Origin: CAVSWT01 sp963746735
Lineage (GTDB): Bacteria; Bacteroidota; Ignavibacteria; Ignavibacteriales; Ignavibacteriaceae
Reading direction: 5' to 3'
Length of the DNA: 64,000 nucleotides
Assembly: GCA_963746735.1 (NCBI GenBank)
Contig: CAVVCO010000006.1
Coordinates: forward strand, 44,775 to 108,774
This document shows, piece by piece, positions 27,186 to 35,675 of the stretch (its first letter is position 1; each line of letters opens with the position of its first letter). A program made the position numbers and the translations under genes. Under the pieces are notes generated by a model, which had not been told where the DNA came from, did not search any database, and was given only the letters and a program-made list of their open reading frames with translations.

Positions 27186-29031
27186 TATACTCTCAACATC
27201 GTATATTACTTCTTTAGTAAACAGTTACATGCAAACTGAGACCACGAAGTCTATTACTCCTTTACTAAGTAGAAAAACAAAATATTCAAATCTTTCAACT
27301 GCTTATGGAACTCTTTCTACAAAACTTGATACCTTGAAATCTTTTTTATCAGATTTTAAGATGACAGGCAGTTCTTCAGCATTTGCCTCAAAACTTGCCA
27401 ATTCTACTGATAGTAATTTTATTACTGCTACTGCTGATTCAACAGCTGTTGATGGCATGTATAATCTTCGTGTGAACCAGCTTGCTAAAAGTGATACACT
27501 TATTTCTTCCAATTTTACTTCAGGCGACAGTAATGCCATTACTGGAACTCATAGCTTTGTTATAAAAACCGGGGATGGTGAAGGCGGGCAATTTTACAGT
27601 ACTGTGAATGTGGACTTCGAAGCCGGTGAAACCAACAAAACTGCAATGCAAAAAATACGAGACGCTATTAATGCGGATAAAGCAGTAGTTACTTCGGATA
27701 GTAAACAAGCTAGTACAGCTTATGCCGGTGGTGCTGCTACCTTTAAAATAAATCTAGATGGAACAGAGACAGAAATTTCTGTTGACGGCGGTGGGACCTA
27801 CGAACAATTAATTGATGAGGTTGTTGGTAAGATTTCAGATAAAATTAGCGGCGTTACTGCTGAGAAAGTTGTGGATTCTTCAACCGGTGATGTAAGCTTA
27901 AAGCTTACTGTGAATGATTCATCAAAATATATTTCAATTTCAAATGTAAGTGGTTTTGATTTAGTTGGTGATTTAAATATTGCAGTTAATAAAGAAAAAG
28001 GAGCTTCAGGTTTAGTTAATGCATCAGTGTTTTCGGCAGATACAACTACCTCACAGCTTTCATTAAATGCAAAACAAACAGGGCTGGATTATAGAATTGA
28101 AGAAATATCAGATGCTTCAGGATCTTCAGCATTAAGCTCAATAGGTTTAAACATTGGAACAGCAAGGCCTACTTTCGATCAAACTCAATCACCCGATACA
28201 GCAGGATTTTTATATGCTGATATTACTTCAAATAATAATCTTCTTAATTCTAAACTAAGTTTTAATGGTCTTCAGATACAAAGGAATTCAAATTCTATTG
28301 ATGATCTTGTTGATGGAGTTACATTAAATTTAAAGAATCTATCGAAAACAGATGACCCAGATGTTAATATAAATGTAAGCACCGATGTTGATTCAATTAA
28401 ATCCAAAATTCAGAATTTCATTACAAAATTTAATGATGTATACACAAACATTAAAAATCAAAGTTTAATTGTTTCCGGCACTCGTGGTTTATTTATGGGT
28501 GATTCTAATACAAGTTCCATTATGAATATTATGAAAGATACTGTTCTTTCACCGATAAGCGGTATTGCATCAGGAGATTTATCCTTGCTTACTCAAATAG
28601 GTATTAAATTCGACCCAGCAACCGGTTTAAGCATTTCTGATGACGAGGAATTAACTACAAAGATTAAAGAAAATACTAGCCAGGTGGAAGCGATTTTTAA
28701 TTCAACCAATGGTATTGCAAATACATTGTATAACAAACTTAATGGATATACCGGCACTAATGGTTATATATCTTCAACTATTACCTCTTTTGATAATAAC
28801 GTGCAATATTATGATGACAGAGTAACAGCCGCTAAAACAAGACTTAATAACAGCTCGGAGGTTTTGAGAAGTAAATATGAACAGCTTCAATCTCAGTTAG
28901 CTACGTTATTGAATACTCAATCTTTTATTAACTTCATTATTTGGATGATAATTTTGCAAAAAGCAGCCAGTGATATTATATTAAATTATAGAGAAATCAT
29001 TAAATATTTTAGATACAGTTTCCGACGATAA
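27178..29031 (+). CDS. fliD: Flagellar filament cap protein FliD (3' end frameshifted)
   Basis: FliD caps the filament and guides flagellin assembly. The N-terminal helix (SYITSLVNSYMQTETTKSITPL) and the FliD_C-type helices (VQYYDDRVTAAKTRLNNSSEVLRSKYEQLQ split around residue 545) are clear, with hook-capping domains between. The last residues as sequenced (after TQSFIN) are out of character. Removing one T from 28933-28934 restores ...TQSFINSLFG and a stop at 28946-28948, which then overlaps the ATG of the fliT-like gene in a classic ATGA. The frame that runs on to 29031 is therefore probably artefactual or mutant in its last 30 codons. Confidence 0.9.
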   Translation: MSDILSTSYITSLVNSYMQTETTKSITPLLSRKTKYSNLSTAYGTLSTKLDTLKSFLSDFKMTGSSSAFASKLANSTDSNFITATADSTAVDGMYNLRVNQLAKSDTLISSNFTSGDSNAITGTHSFVIKTGDGEGGQFYSTVNVDFEAGETNKTAMQKIRDAINADKAVVTSDSKQASTAYAGGAATFKINLDGTETEISVDGGGTYEQLIDEVVGKISDKISGVTAEKVVDSSTGDVSLKLTVNDSSKYISISNVSGFDLVGDLNIAVNKEKGASGLVNASVFSADTTTSQLSLNAKQTGLDYRIEEISDASGSSALSSIGLNIGTARPTFDQTQSPDTAGFLYADITSNNNLLNSKLSFNGLQIQRNSNSIDDLVDGVTLNLKNLSKTDDPDVNINVSTDVDSIKSKIQNFITKFNDVYTNIKNQSLIVSGTRGLFMGDSNTSSIMNIMKDTVLSPISGIASGDLSLLTQIGIKFDPATGLSISDDEELTTKIKENTSQVEAIFNSTNGIANTLYNKLNGYTGTNGYISSTITSFDNNVQYYDDRVTAAKTRLNNSSEVLRSKYEQLQSQLATLLNTQSFINFIIWMIILQKAASDIILNYREIIKYFRYSFRR

Positions 29032-29278
29032 TTTTGAAAATTTATTTCCTAAAGCAGTCGGTTTAATTGAAGAAGCTGGAAAAATCAAAAATGATTTTGG
29101 GAAAAAATGCACACAAGACGATTTAAATGAGCTTGAAAAAAAAATATATCCTTTTACTAAACTGTTAAAGGAAAAATTCGATAATATAATTGTGGAAAAA
29201 CAAAATGAAATTTTAGATATAGCTAAAAAATTAAACGAACTAAATAACAAGAAGAAATTAGTCAAATACAGCAGGTAA
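28945..29278 (+). pseudogene. FliT-like flagellar chaperone, frameshifted
   Basis: No single frame covers this region, but two pieces fit together: ATG 28945 starts MIILQKAASDIILNYREIIK, and after one surplus T near 29005 the next frame continues ILDTVSDDNFENLFPKAVGL and runs to a TAA at 29276-29278. The product would be about 110 residues, all helical and charged (many Lys, Glu), with a leucine-rich pattern. Small helical chaperones of the FliT type are encoded right after fliD in many bacteria, which is the main reason for the name. The second frame has no start codon of its own. The gene lies between fliD and flgM with the expected tight spacing. Confidence 0.5.
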
Positions 29279-29282
29279 AGTT

Positions 29283-29543
29283 ATGGATATCAAAAAAGTA
29301 TCAGGTAATCAGTATTTCCCAAACGAAGTATTAAAGAATAAAGAAAAAACTTCAAAAAATACCCCTGCAAACCAACAGCAGGATAAACTTGAAATATCTA
29401 ACGAAGCAAAAGTAATGAACGAAAAAGCTGACGTTTCAAAATTAGATGCTATCAAGCAAAAGGTAGCCCAGAAATTTTACGATTCTGATGAAGTGCTGGG
29501 TAAAGTCTCTGAAAAAATACTAAATGAGTTAAATGAAAAATAA
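29283..29543 (+). CDS. flgM: Anti-sigma-28 factor FlgM-like
   Basis: FlgM binds sigma-28 until it is secreted through the finished hook-basal body. This 86-residue protein has a disordered N-terminal half and a C-terminal helical part with the family pattern DKLEISNEAKVMNEKADVSK then LDAIKQKVAQKFYDSDEVLG and KVSEKILNEL. It lies 4 bp after the fliT-like gene, in a late flagellar cluster whose flagellin has a clear sigma-28 promoter. The sigma-28 gene is not in this window. The similarity is moderate but context and size agree. Confidence 0.75.
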   Translation: MDIKKVSGNQYFPNEVLKNKEKTSKNTPANQQQDKLEISNEAKVMNEKADVSKLDAIKQKVAQKFYDSDEVLGKVSEKILNELNEK

Positions 29544-29611
29544 TTTAGACGTTTAGAATATTTTTTATTTCTTTTTCACTCTTGTTGATACTTATCACAC
29601 ATTTATTATAA

Positions 29612-29659
29612 ATTGCGGCTATAAATAAAATTCATAACTTATTAAAGTTTAGCCGCAAT
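29612..29659 (+). promoter_or_regulatory. Inverted repeat that would sequester the start codon of the kinase-like gene
   Basis: ATTGCGGCTA (29612-29621) and TAGCCGCAAT (29650-29659) are perfect 10-base complementary arms 28 bp apart. The right arm includes the AT of the ATG at 29658-29660. If formed in mRNA, the stem would hide the start codon. The same dyad could instead be a DNA operator. Confidence 0.5.
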
Positions 29660-30320
29660 GTCCTATGATTTCAATAAAGAAAAATTTTCATTAATAGGAA
29701 GTCTCACTCCAAATTTAATTCATGATATCCGCAATTCCATTTCAGTTTTAAAGCTGAACTATTATTATTTAAATTTAAAAGAAGATTCAATCCCCTCTGA
29801 AATTGTCTCATCCTTAAATGACTGCTCGGAAGCTATAAGCAGGCTAGAAAAAAAAATGGATAACTTTTCATTACTCATTGCCAATCAGGATAATACAAAA
29901 GAAATATGTAATCTTAATTTTATTATTGCTGTTGCTATAGATTTACTTAAAGGTAAGGCAAAAAAAACTAATATTGCTTTGGAAGATATTTCAGCCTCAG
30001 ATTCTCCCATGGTTAAAGTAAACAAGTCTAAAATTTCGGTGGCAGTTATTGAGATAATTAATACATTATTAGATACTGGAATTTCAAATCAAAAAATTGT
30101 ATTAAATGTATTGGCTAATAATGCTCATCAACTTAAATTAGAAATTGAGAAAAAGATAAAGGATAGTAAGCACAGTCAATTTTTAAATGATGATAACTTG
30201 AATTTATTTTTTAGAAATATTGACGGGCTTAGAGACAGTTTACAAGATGATGATATCACGATTTCATTCGAAGGCGACGTAAAACAGAATTGTAAAATAA
30301 TATTTTCATTCACTAAATAA
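29658..30320 (+). CDS. Degenerate histidine-kinase-like protein, partner of the sigma-54 activator
   Basis: Residues 12-65 look like a kinase dimerisation/phosphoacceptor helix: LTPNLIHDIRNSISVLKL with a likely acceptor His22. The second half is placed like an ATPase domain, but no N-box asparagine pattern, DxGxG or GxGxG motif can be seen (the equivalent of the N-box is IEIINTLLDTG). At 220 residues it is too short for a full sensor. It lies 17 bp before a sigma-54-dependent response regulator, in the place of FlgS-type kinases. It may be a phosphotransfer or inhibitory partner rather than a kinase. No membrane segment is present. The start codon is within an inverted repeat. Confidence 0.6.
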   Translation: MSYDFNKEKFSLIGSLTPNLIHDIRNSISVLKLNYYYLNLKEDSIPSEIVSSLNDCSEAISRLEKKMDNFSLLIANQDNTKEICNLNFIIAVAIDLLKGKAKKTNIALEDISASDSPMVKVNKSKISVAVIEIINTLLDTGISNQKIVLNVLANNAHQLKLEIEKKIKDSKHSQFLNDDNLNLFFRNIDGLRDSLQDDDITISFEGDVKQNCKIIFSFTK

Positions 30321-30337
30321 CTACGGAATAGGGCAAA

Positions 30338-31729
30338 GTGAAATTTAAAATCTTAATTATTGATGATGACGATTTAATTTGTCTTTCGCTAAAGAAAGTT
30401 TTATTAAACCTTGATTATGCTGTAGATATATGCATGGATGGGGGCTCTGCTTTGGATTCAGTGGAGAGTTACCAGCCGGATATTATTTTACTTGATATCT
30501 ACTTGAATGAATATAATGGGTTGGAAATATTGAAAGAAATAAAAACAAAATTTACAGATATTCCTGTAATTATGATAACCGGGTATTCGGATGTCAACAT
30601 TGCAGTCTCTGCAATTAAATCCGGAGCTTATGATTTTTTATTAAAGCCGCTGGAGATTGATCAATTAAAACTCGTTCTAGAGCGTGCCACAAAAAACATT
30701 TCTTTAAAATTGGAAGTAGAAAAACTTAATACCCTTTTAAAAGATGACGACATAACAAAAGAGTTTTTTGGTAAAAGTAAAAAAATTCAAAAATTAATTA
30801 ACTCCGTTGAAAGGTTGGCAGCCAGCCCGGATACAACAATTTTAATTGAAGGGGAAAGTGGATCAGGGAAGGAAGGATTTGCCAAATATATTCATCAACA
30901 TAGTCCTCAGAAGAATGGAACTTTTGTTCAGATAAATTGTTCGGCAATTCCAAAAGAACTAGCTGAAAGTGAATTGTTTGGATATGAAAAAGGCGCATTT
31001 ACCGGTGCAGCTCAGAAAACTAAGCTTGGAAAATTTGAGTTGGCAAACGGTGGGACAATTCTTTTAGATGAAATAGGTGAGCTGTCACTGGATTTGCAAG
31101 TAAAGCTTTTAAGAGTTCTTCAAGAAAGAAAATTTTATAGGGTTGGCGGCGAAAAAGAAGTTTCTGTAAATGTTCGTGTAGTTGCTGCCACAAATAAAAG
31201 TTTAGAGGAAGAAGTAAGAAAAGGAAATTTTAGAGAAGATTTATATTACAGGCTTAATGTTGCAAAAGTTCTGGTTCCGCCGTTAAGAGAAAGAAAAGAT
31301 GATATCCCAATTCTCGCTTATACTTTCTTAAATGAGTTTTCGAGAAAATTTGGTAAAAACATTAGAAATATTGATCCTAAAGCACTTGAAATATTAGAAA
31401 ATTACGTGTGGAAAGGAAACATCCGTGAGCTTAAAAATGTAATTGAACGTGCTTCATTATTAATGGATGGCAGCGAGCTGAAAGAACATCATTTAAGTTT
31501 CCTTGTTGAGAATATGAAATTGAACAATCATAAAGAAGACGATTTTATACTTAAGATTCCACAAAACGGAATTAAGATTGATATAGTACTTCGTTCTTTA
31601 ATCCAAAAAACATTAAAGATTACAAACGGCAACCAGGTAAAAGCTGCTAAAATCCTAGGGCTTTCTCGGTCTAAATTAAGATACAGAATGGAACAACTAG
31701 GAATTGAAGTTACTAAGAGTGTCCAATAA
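30338..31729 (+). CDS. Sigma-54-dependent response regulator (FlgR/NtrC type)
   Basis: An activator that remodels RNA polymerase-sigma-54. The receiver domain (1-120) has the acidic pocket IDDDD, phosphoacceptor Asp53 (ILLDIYL), the conserved Thr (MITGYSD) and Lys (LKPLE). The AAA+ domain has Walker A GESGSGKEG, the sigma-54 contact loop GAFTGA, and Walker B ILLDEIGEL. The C-terminal Fis-type helix-turn-helix is NQVKAAKILGLSRSKLRYRM. It uses a GTG start 17 bp after the kinase-like gene. In flagellar systems such regulators (FlgR, FleR, FlbD) switch on rod and hook genes; the flgB leader here has a sigma-54-like site. The flagellar role is inference from context. Confidence 0.93.
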   Translation: MKFKILIIDDDDLICLSLKKVLLNLDYAVDICMDGGSALDSVESYQPDIILLDIYLNEYNGLEILKEIKTKFTDIPVIMITGYSDVNIAVSAIKSGAYDFLLKPLEIDQLKLVLERATKNISLKLEVEKLNTLLKDDDITKEFFGKSKKIQKLINSVERLAASPDTTILIEGESGSGKEGFAKYIHQHSPQKNGTFVQINCSAIPKELAESELFGYEKGAFTGAAQKTKLGKFELANGGTILLDEIGELSLDLQVKLLRVLQERKFYRVGGEKEVSVNVRVVAATNKSLEEEVRKGNFREDLYYRLNVAKVLVPPLRERKDDIPILAYTFLNEFSRKFGKNIRNIDPKALEILENYVWKGNIRELKNVIERASLLMDGSELKEHHLSFLVENMKLNNHKEDDFILKIPQNGIKIDIVLRSLIQKTLKITNGNQVKAAKILGLSRSKLRYRMEQLGIEVTKSVQ

Positions 31730-31730
31730 G

Positions 31731-31754
31731 TTTTGGGCTATTTTAATCCCAAAA
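31731..31754. terminator. Hairpin after the sigma-54 activator gene
   Basis: TTTTGGG (31731-31737) pairs with CCCAAAA (31748-31754) across a 10-base loop, just after the stop codon at 31729. There is no long T-run on the plus strand, so termination strength is uncertain. Confidence 0.5.
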
Positions 31755-31778
31755 TAATGTAAACAACTCCATTTTTTT

Positions 31779-31823
31779 AAGAATATTATTCAGTGAGGGT
31801 ATTTTCAAACTGAAAATATTCTT
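31779..31823. repeat. 15-bp hairpin with a single bulged base
   Basis: AAGAATATT (31779-31787), a bulged A, and TTCAGT (31789-31794) pair with ACTGAA (31809-31814) and AATATTCTT (31815-31823). The loop of 14 bases is GAGGGTATTTTCAA. It lies in the 350-bp gap between the regulator and the outer-membrane protein gene. It may be a terminator, a processed RNA structure or part of a small repeat element. Confidence 0.5.
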
Positions 31824-31918
31824 AATTGTACCCGCACCAAATATCAAATCAAATTTTATCTCCCTTTTGATATTCAAATAACAAATAAATTTGATTTACC
31901 TGTCTATTAACTTCTTTC

Positions 31919-31951
31919 TAAACAATATGATAGTATTAACGATAATACTAT
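31919..31951 (+). promoter_or_regulatory. Candidate sigma-28 promoter overlapping a dyad
   Basis: TAAA (31919-31922), 15 bases, then AACGATAA (31938-31945) fits the sigma-28 pattern TAAA-N15-GCCGATAA except for the first two -10 bases. It overlaps a 9-bp inverted repeat, ATAGTATTA (31930-31938) and TAATACTAT (31943-31951), centred on ACGA. It is about 135 bp upstream of the porin-like gene, which is followed by chemoreceptors. Confidence 0.45.
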
Positions 31952-32077
31952 AAGACCTAAAAATAAATTAATTCAAAAAAAGTTTTAAAGTTTTACTCAA
32001 GAATATAAAGTCTTATAAAACATCAAATAATTAATACTAAAAATAAACAATTTAGAAAATGGATATTTAAGAGTTAT

Positions 32078-33319
32078 ATGAAAACATACAATAAAAAAAG
32101 AATCTTATCAGTAACGTTTATTGTTGAAATATTTTTAATGCTTCAGCTTTTTTCAAATCATATTATTGCTCAAGATGTTAGTGTTAAGTTTGGGGGATTT
32201 GTAAAAACAGATTTCATGTTTGATACCCGTGAAGTTGTTTCCATAAGAGAAGGTCATTTCCTTTTATACCCGGCTAATATTAAAAATGATATAAATGGTG
32301 TTGATATAAATGATAACCCGAACTTCAATATTCTTTCTATACAAACCAGGCTGAATGCTAAAGTAACAGGCCCAGATGCATTTGGTGCTAAAACTTCAGG
32401 ATTGGTTGAAGGTGCGTTCTTTGGCCATTCAGATGGTGACATAAATGGCTTTAGGTTAAGGCATGCTTATGTAAATTTTGAATGGGAAAATACTTCCGTA
32501 CTAATCGGCCAATACTGGCATCCAATGTTTATAACAGAAGTTTTCCCCAGTGTAATTTCATTTAATACTGGTGTCCCATTCCAACCTTTTTCAAGAAATC
32601 CCCAAATAAGAATTTCACAAAGAATTAGTAATATTATTGTAAGCTTCACAGCAGCTTCTCAACGCGACTTTGCTAGTTCAGGCCCTAATGGTACTTCATC
32701 TGAATATTTGAGAAATTCCGCCGTTCCATTATTAGATTTACAGTTAATGTACAAATCAAAGGACTTTATTATTGGAACCGGCGGGGACTATAAATCATTA
32801 AAACCAAGATTAATTTCAGATAAAAATTATCAGGCAACTAATAAAGTAAATAGTTTTGCTTTCTTAGGGTTTTCAAAATTTCAGTATGACCAATTTTCTA
32901 TAAAGCTAGAAGGTTTGTATGGAAGTAACCTAACGGATTTCTGCATGCTTGGTGGTTATGCTGTTACTTCAAAAGATAGTGTAACAGGAATAGAGGATTA
33001 TACAGATATAAATACTTATTCTTTTTGGACTGATTTGTCCTATGGAAAGGGTTTTTCATTTGGATTATTTGCAGGACTAACAAAAAATTTAGGATCAAAT
33101 GAAGTTATATCAGGCAGCTATTATTCTCGAGGAAGTAACATTGATAAAGTTTATCGAGTTTCCCCGCGAATGCAGGTCGATTCAGGCAAAGCAAGGTTTG
33201 CGGCAGAAATAGAATATACATCAGCATATTATGGAATGCCGGATAATAAGGGCAAAGTTTTAAATTCAAGCGCAGTATCAAATACAAGGTTTTTAGTTGC
33301 CACATATTATTTCTTTTAA
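32078..33319 (+). CDS. Outer-membrane beta-barrel (porin-like) protein
   Basis: The N-terminus is a signal peptide (VEIFLMLQLFSNHIIAQ, cleavage about residue 32). The mature part alternates hydrophobic and polar residues in strands ending in aromatic residues (VSVKFGGFVKTDFMFDTR, RHAYVNFEWENTSVLIGQYW), and the last residues VATYYFF end in Phe, as outer-membrane barrels do. The IGQYWHPMF segment resembles the strand-turn region of porins that bind small substrates. It lies 33 bp before a chemoreceptor gene, so the two may be co-expressed. The transported substrate is unknown. Confidence 0.75.
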   Translation: MKTYNKKRILSVTFIVEIFLMLQLFSNHIIAQDVSVKFGGFVKTDFMFDTREVVSIREGHFLLYPANIKNDINGVDINDNPNFNILSIQTRLNAKVTGPDAFGAKTSGLVEGAFFGHSDGDINGFRLRHAYVNFEWENTSVLIGQYWHPMFITEVFPSVISFNTGVPFQPFSRNPQIRISQRISNIIVSFTAASQRDFASSGPNGTSSEYLRNSAVPLLDLQLMYKSKDFIIGTGGDYKSLKPRLISDKNYQATNKVNSFAFLGFSKFQYDQFSIKLEGLYGSNLTDFCMLGGYAVTSKDSVTGIEDYTDINTYSFWTDLSYGKGFSFGLFAGLTKNLGSNEVISGSYYSRGSNIDKVYRVSPRMQVDSGKARFAAEIEYTSAYYGMPDNKGKVLNSSAVSNTRFLVATYYFF

Positions 33320-33352
33320 AAATTTATAAGTTTAGAAATACTTTAGGTTAAT

Positions 33353-35545
33353 ATGAAAATTAAAAAGACAAAAGACTGGAAAATTTTTACAAAGATTACT
33401 ACTAATTCCATTATCTCTGTAATCCCATTTTTAATAATGATCTACTTCTATATTATTCCTTCATTGCGAGCAACATATTATAAAAACAAAGAAGAAAACG
33501 TAAAGCAAACTGTAGAAGTAGCCTATAATTTGCTTGTTGAATACCAGAATAAATGTGCAAATGGAGAAATAAGTAAAAGTGAAGCCCAGCGAGCAGCACT
33601 AAGTTTAATTAAATCATTAAGGTATAATACAAGCGATTATTTTTGGATTAATGATCTGGAACCTAGAATGATTTTACATCCTTTGAAACCAGAATTAAAT
33701 GGTAAGTCATTAAGGGAAAATAAAGATCCCAATGGTAAATATTTATTTAATGAAATGGTTGATGTTGTCAAGAAAAAAGGGGAAGGATTCGTTAGCTATC
33801 AATGGCCAAAGCCTGGATTTGCGGAACCTGTGGATAAAATTTCATTTGTAAAATTATTCAAAGAGTGGGGATGGATTATAGGCTCTGGAATATACGTTAA
33901 TGATGTTGAAACTGAAATTGCTGGAATAAGAAACAATATACTTATCATTTTATTGCTTATAACTTTTTTAACAATTGGCTTAGGATATTTAATTGGGAAA
34001 AGAATTTCAAAGCCGATAAAAGAACTTGAAGCTGCGGCAAATTCAATTATTAAGGGTGATGAAGATATTAGCGTAAATGTTTATGGTGATGATGAGATTG
34101 GGAAACTTGCAAAATCATTTAATCTTATGACAGAAAAAATACTTATGCAGGCACAGCATTTGGATAATTTAACAAGTCCGGTTATAATAATTGATCCTGA
34201 ATTTAATATACAATACATAAACAGAAAGGGATCTGAAATTATTGGTAAAGATCAAAAGAAATTGGTAGGCTCAAAGTGTTATGACCAGTTTAATACCAGC
34301 CATTGCAAAACAGAAAATTGTGCACTTTATAAAGCTATGCAAAGAGACGGAACTTTCACTGAAGAGACAGTTGCATGTCTTAATGATAACGAACTTCCAA
34401 TTCTATATTCAGGTTCGCCTATAAAAAATAGAGATAATAAAATTATAGGAGCTTTAGAAGTCATCACCCCTATTAAAGAGGTAAAAGAACTGCAAAATTA
34501 TCTTACTCGTTCAACCAATAAAATGATGCATACAATGGAACTATTTGCTGAAGGTGATTTGACTGTTGAAGCTGTTGCAGAGAAAAATGATGATGACTTT
34601 GGAAAAATGATGATTGGGTTTAATAAAGCAGTAAAAAAAATACGCCAGATGATAGAGAAAATTAATGGGGCAGTTCATTTAACTGCCAATGCAAGTGTTC
34701 AAATTTCTTCTAGCTCCGAAGAAATGGCGGCAGGTTCACAACAGCAAAGTATGCAGGTAACAGAAGTGGCAAGTGCGATTGAAGAAATGTCAAGAACAAT
34801 CTTAGGAAATACTAAGAACGCATCTTTTGCTGCTGAAGCTGCAAAGACTGCCGGAAGTAAAGCTAAAGAAGGGGGAAGATCAGTAAAAGAAACAATAGCT
34901 GGAATGGAAAGAATATCAAACGTTGTAGAAACATCTTCTAATTCAATATTAGCTTTGGGAAACAGCAGCAAGGAAATTGGAGAGATAGTTCAAGTAATTG
35001 ATGATATAGCTGATCAAACAAATTTACTAGCATTAAATGCCGCAATTGAGGCAGCAAGAGCTGGTGAACAGGGAAAAGGTTTTGCAGTTGTAGCTGATGA
35101 AGTGAGAAAGCTGGCTGAGAAAACTACAAGTGCCACAAAGAAAATTGCCGAAATGATTAAACAAATCCAAAGGGATACAAATATTGCCGTAGAATCCATG
35201 CAGGCTGGGACTATTGAAGTCACCAAAGGAAAAGAACTAGCCTATAATTCAGGTAAAATTCTAGAAGAAATAATTTCGGAAGCTGAGAAGGTGAATGATG
35301 TAATTAGTCAAGTTGCAGCATCGAACGAACAGCAATCGGCAACAGCAGAACAGATAAGTAGGAATATTGAAGGGATTAGTAACGTAGCTCATGAAAGTGC
35401 TACCGGGATAGAAGAAATTGCAAAATCAGCGGAAAGTTTAAATAGGTTAACCAATGATTTAGATGGTTTAGTTCAAAGATTTAAGATAGATGATAAAAAT
35501 AAAGGTTATAAAGTTCCAGTAAATGAAGAAGTTGTTGAAGTGTAA
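33353..35545 (+). CDS. Methyl-accepting chemotaxis protein with sCache and PAS domains
   Basis: A transmembrane chemoreceptor of 730 residues. A first membrane helix (about 15-35) is followed by a periplasmic single Cache-type domain (about 40-195; SDYFWINDLEPRMILHP and WGWIIGSGIYVND are its signature). The second helix (about 197-218) leads into a HAMP domain, a cytoplasmic PAS domain (ITSPVIIIDPEFN..., CYDQFNTSHCKTENCAL, with three Cys that might bind a metal or cluster), and the signalling hairpin with the conserved tip DQTNLLALNAAIEAARAGEQ. It lies 33 bp downstream of the porin-like gene. The class is certain; the ligand is unknown. Confidence 0.94.
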   Translation: MKIKKTKDWKIFTKITTNSIISVIPFLIMIYFYIIPSLRATYYKNKEENVKQTVEVAYNLLVEYQNKCANGEISKSEAQRAALSLIKSLRYNTSDYFWINDLEPRMILHPLKPELNGKSLRENKDPNGKYLFNEMVDVVKKKGEGFVSYQWPKPGFAEPVDKISFVKLFKEWGWIIGSGIYVNDVETEIAGIRNNILIILLLITFLTIGLGYLIGKRISKPIKELEAAANSIIKGDEDISVNVYGDDEIGKLAKSFNLMTEKILMQAQHLDNLTSPVIIIDPEFNIQYINRKGSEIIGKDQKKLVGSKCYDQFNTSHCKTENCALYKAMQRDGTFTEETVACLNDNELPILYSGSPIKNRDNKIIGALEVITPIKEVKELQNYLTRSTNKMMHTMELFAEGDLTVEAVAEKNDDDFGKMMIGFNKAVKKIRQMIEKINGAVHLTANASVQISSSSEEMAAGSQQQSMQVTEVASAIEEMSRTILGNTKNASFAAEAAKTAGSKAKEGGRSVKETIAGMERISNVVETSSNSILALGNSSKEIGEIVQVIDDIADQTNLLALNAAIEAARAGEQGKGFAVVADEVRKLAEKTTSATKKIAEMIKQIQRDTNIAVESMQAGTIEVTKGKELAYNSGKILEEIISEAEKVNDVISQVAASNEQQSATAEQISRNIEGISNVAHESATGIEEIAKSAESLNRLTNDLDGLVQRFKIDDKNKGYKVPVNEEVVEV

Positions 35546-35590
35546 ATATTGCTGTTGACAAATAAACACGTCAAAGATTTATGTAAAAAA

Positions 35591-35604
35591 ACAATAATTA
35601 TTGT
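35591..35604. repeat. 14-bp perfect palindrome upstream of the TonB-domain gene
   Basis: ACAATAATTATTGT reads identically on both strands. It lies 70 bp upstream of the chosen start at 35676. It could be an operator half-site pair or a chance A/T palindrome. Confidence 0.3.
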
Positions 35605-35675
35605 ATAAAAAATATCAACTTTTTTTAACTTTTTACGATTATACATATGTGAACCAAATATTAATGGAGTATGTT

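Noticed and set aside
27303..27708. Minus-strand frames inside fliD
   Set aside because: They are shadows of a well-supported gene in the opposite direction, without ribosome binding sites or recognisable domains.
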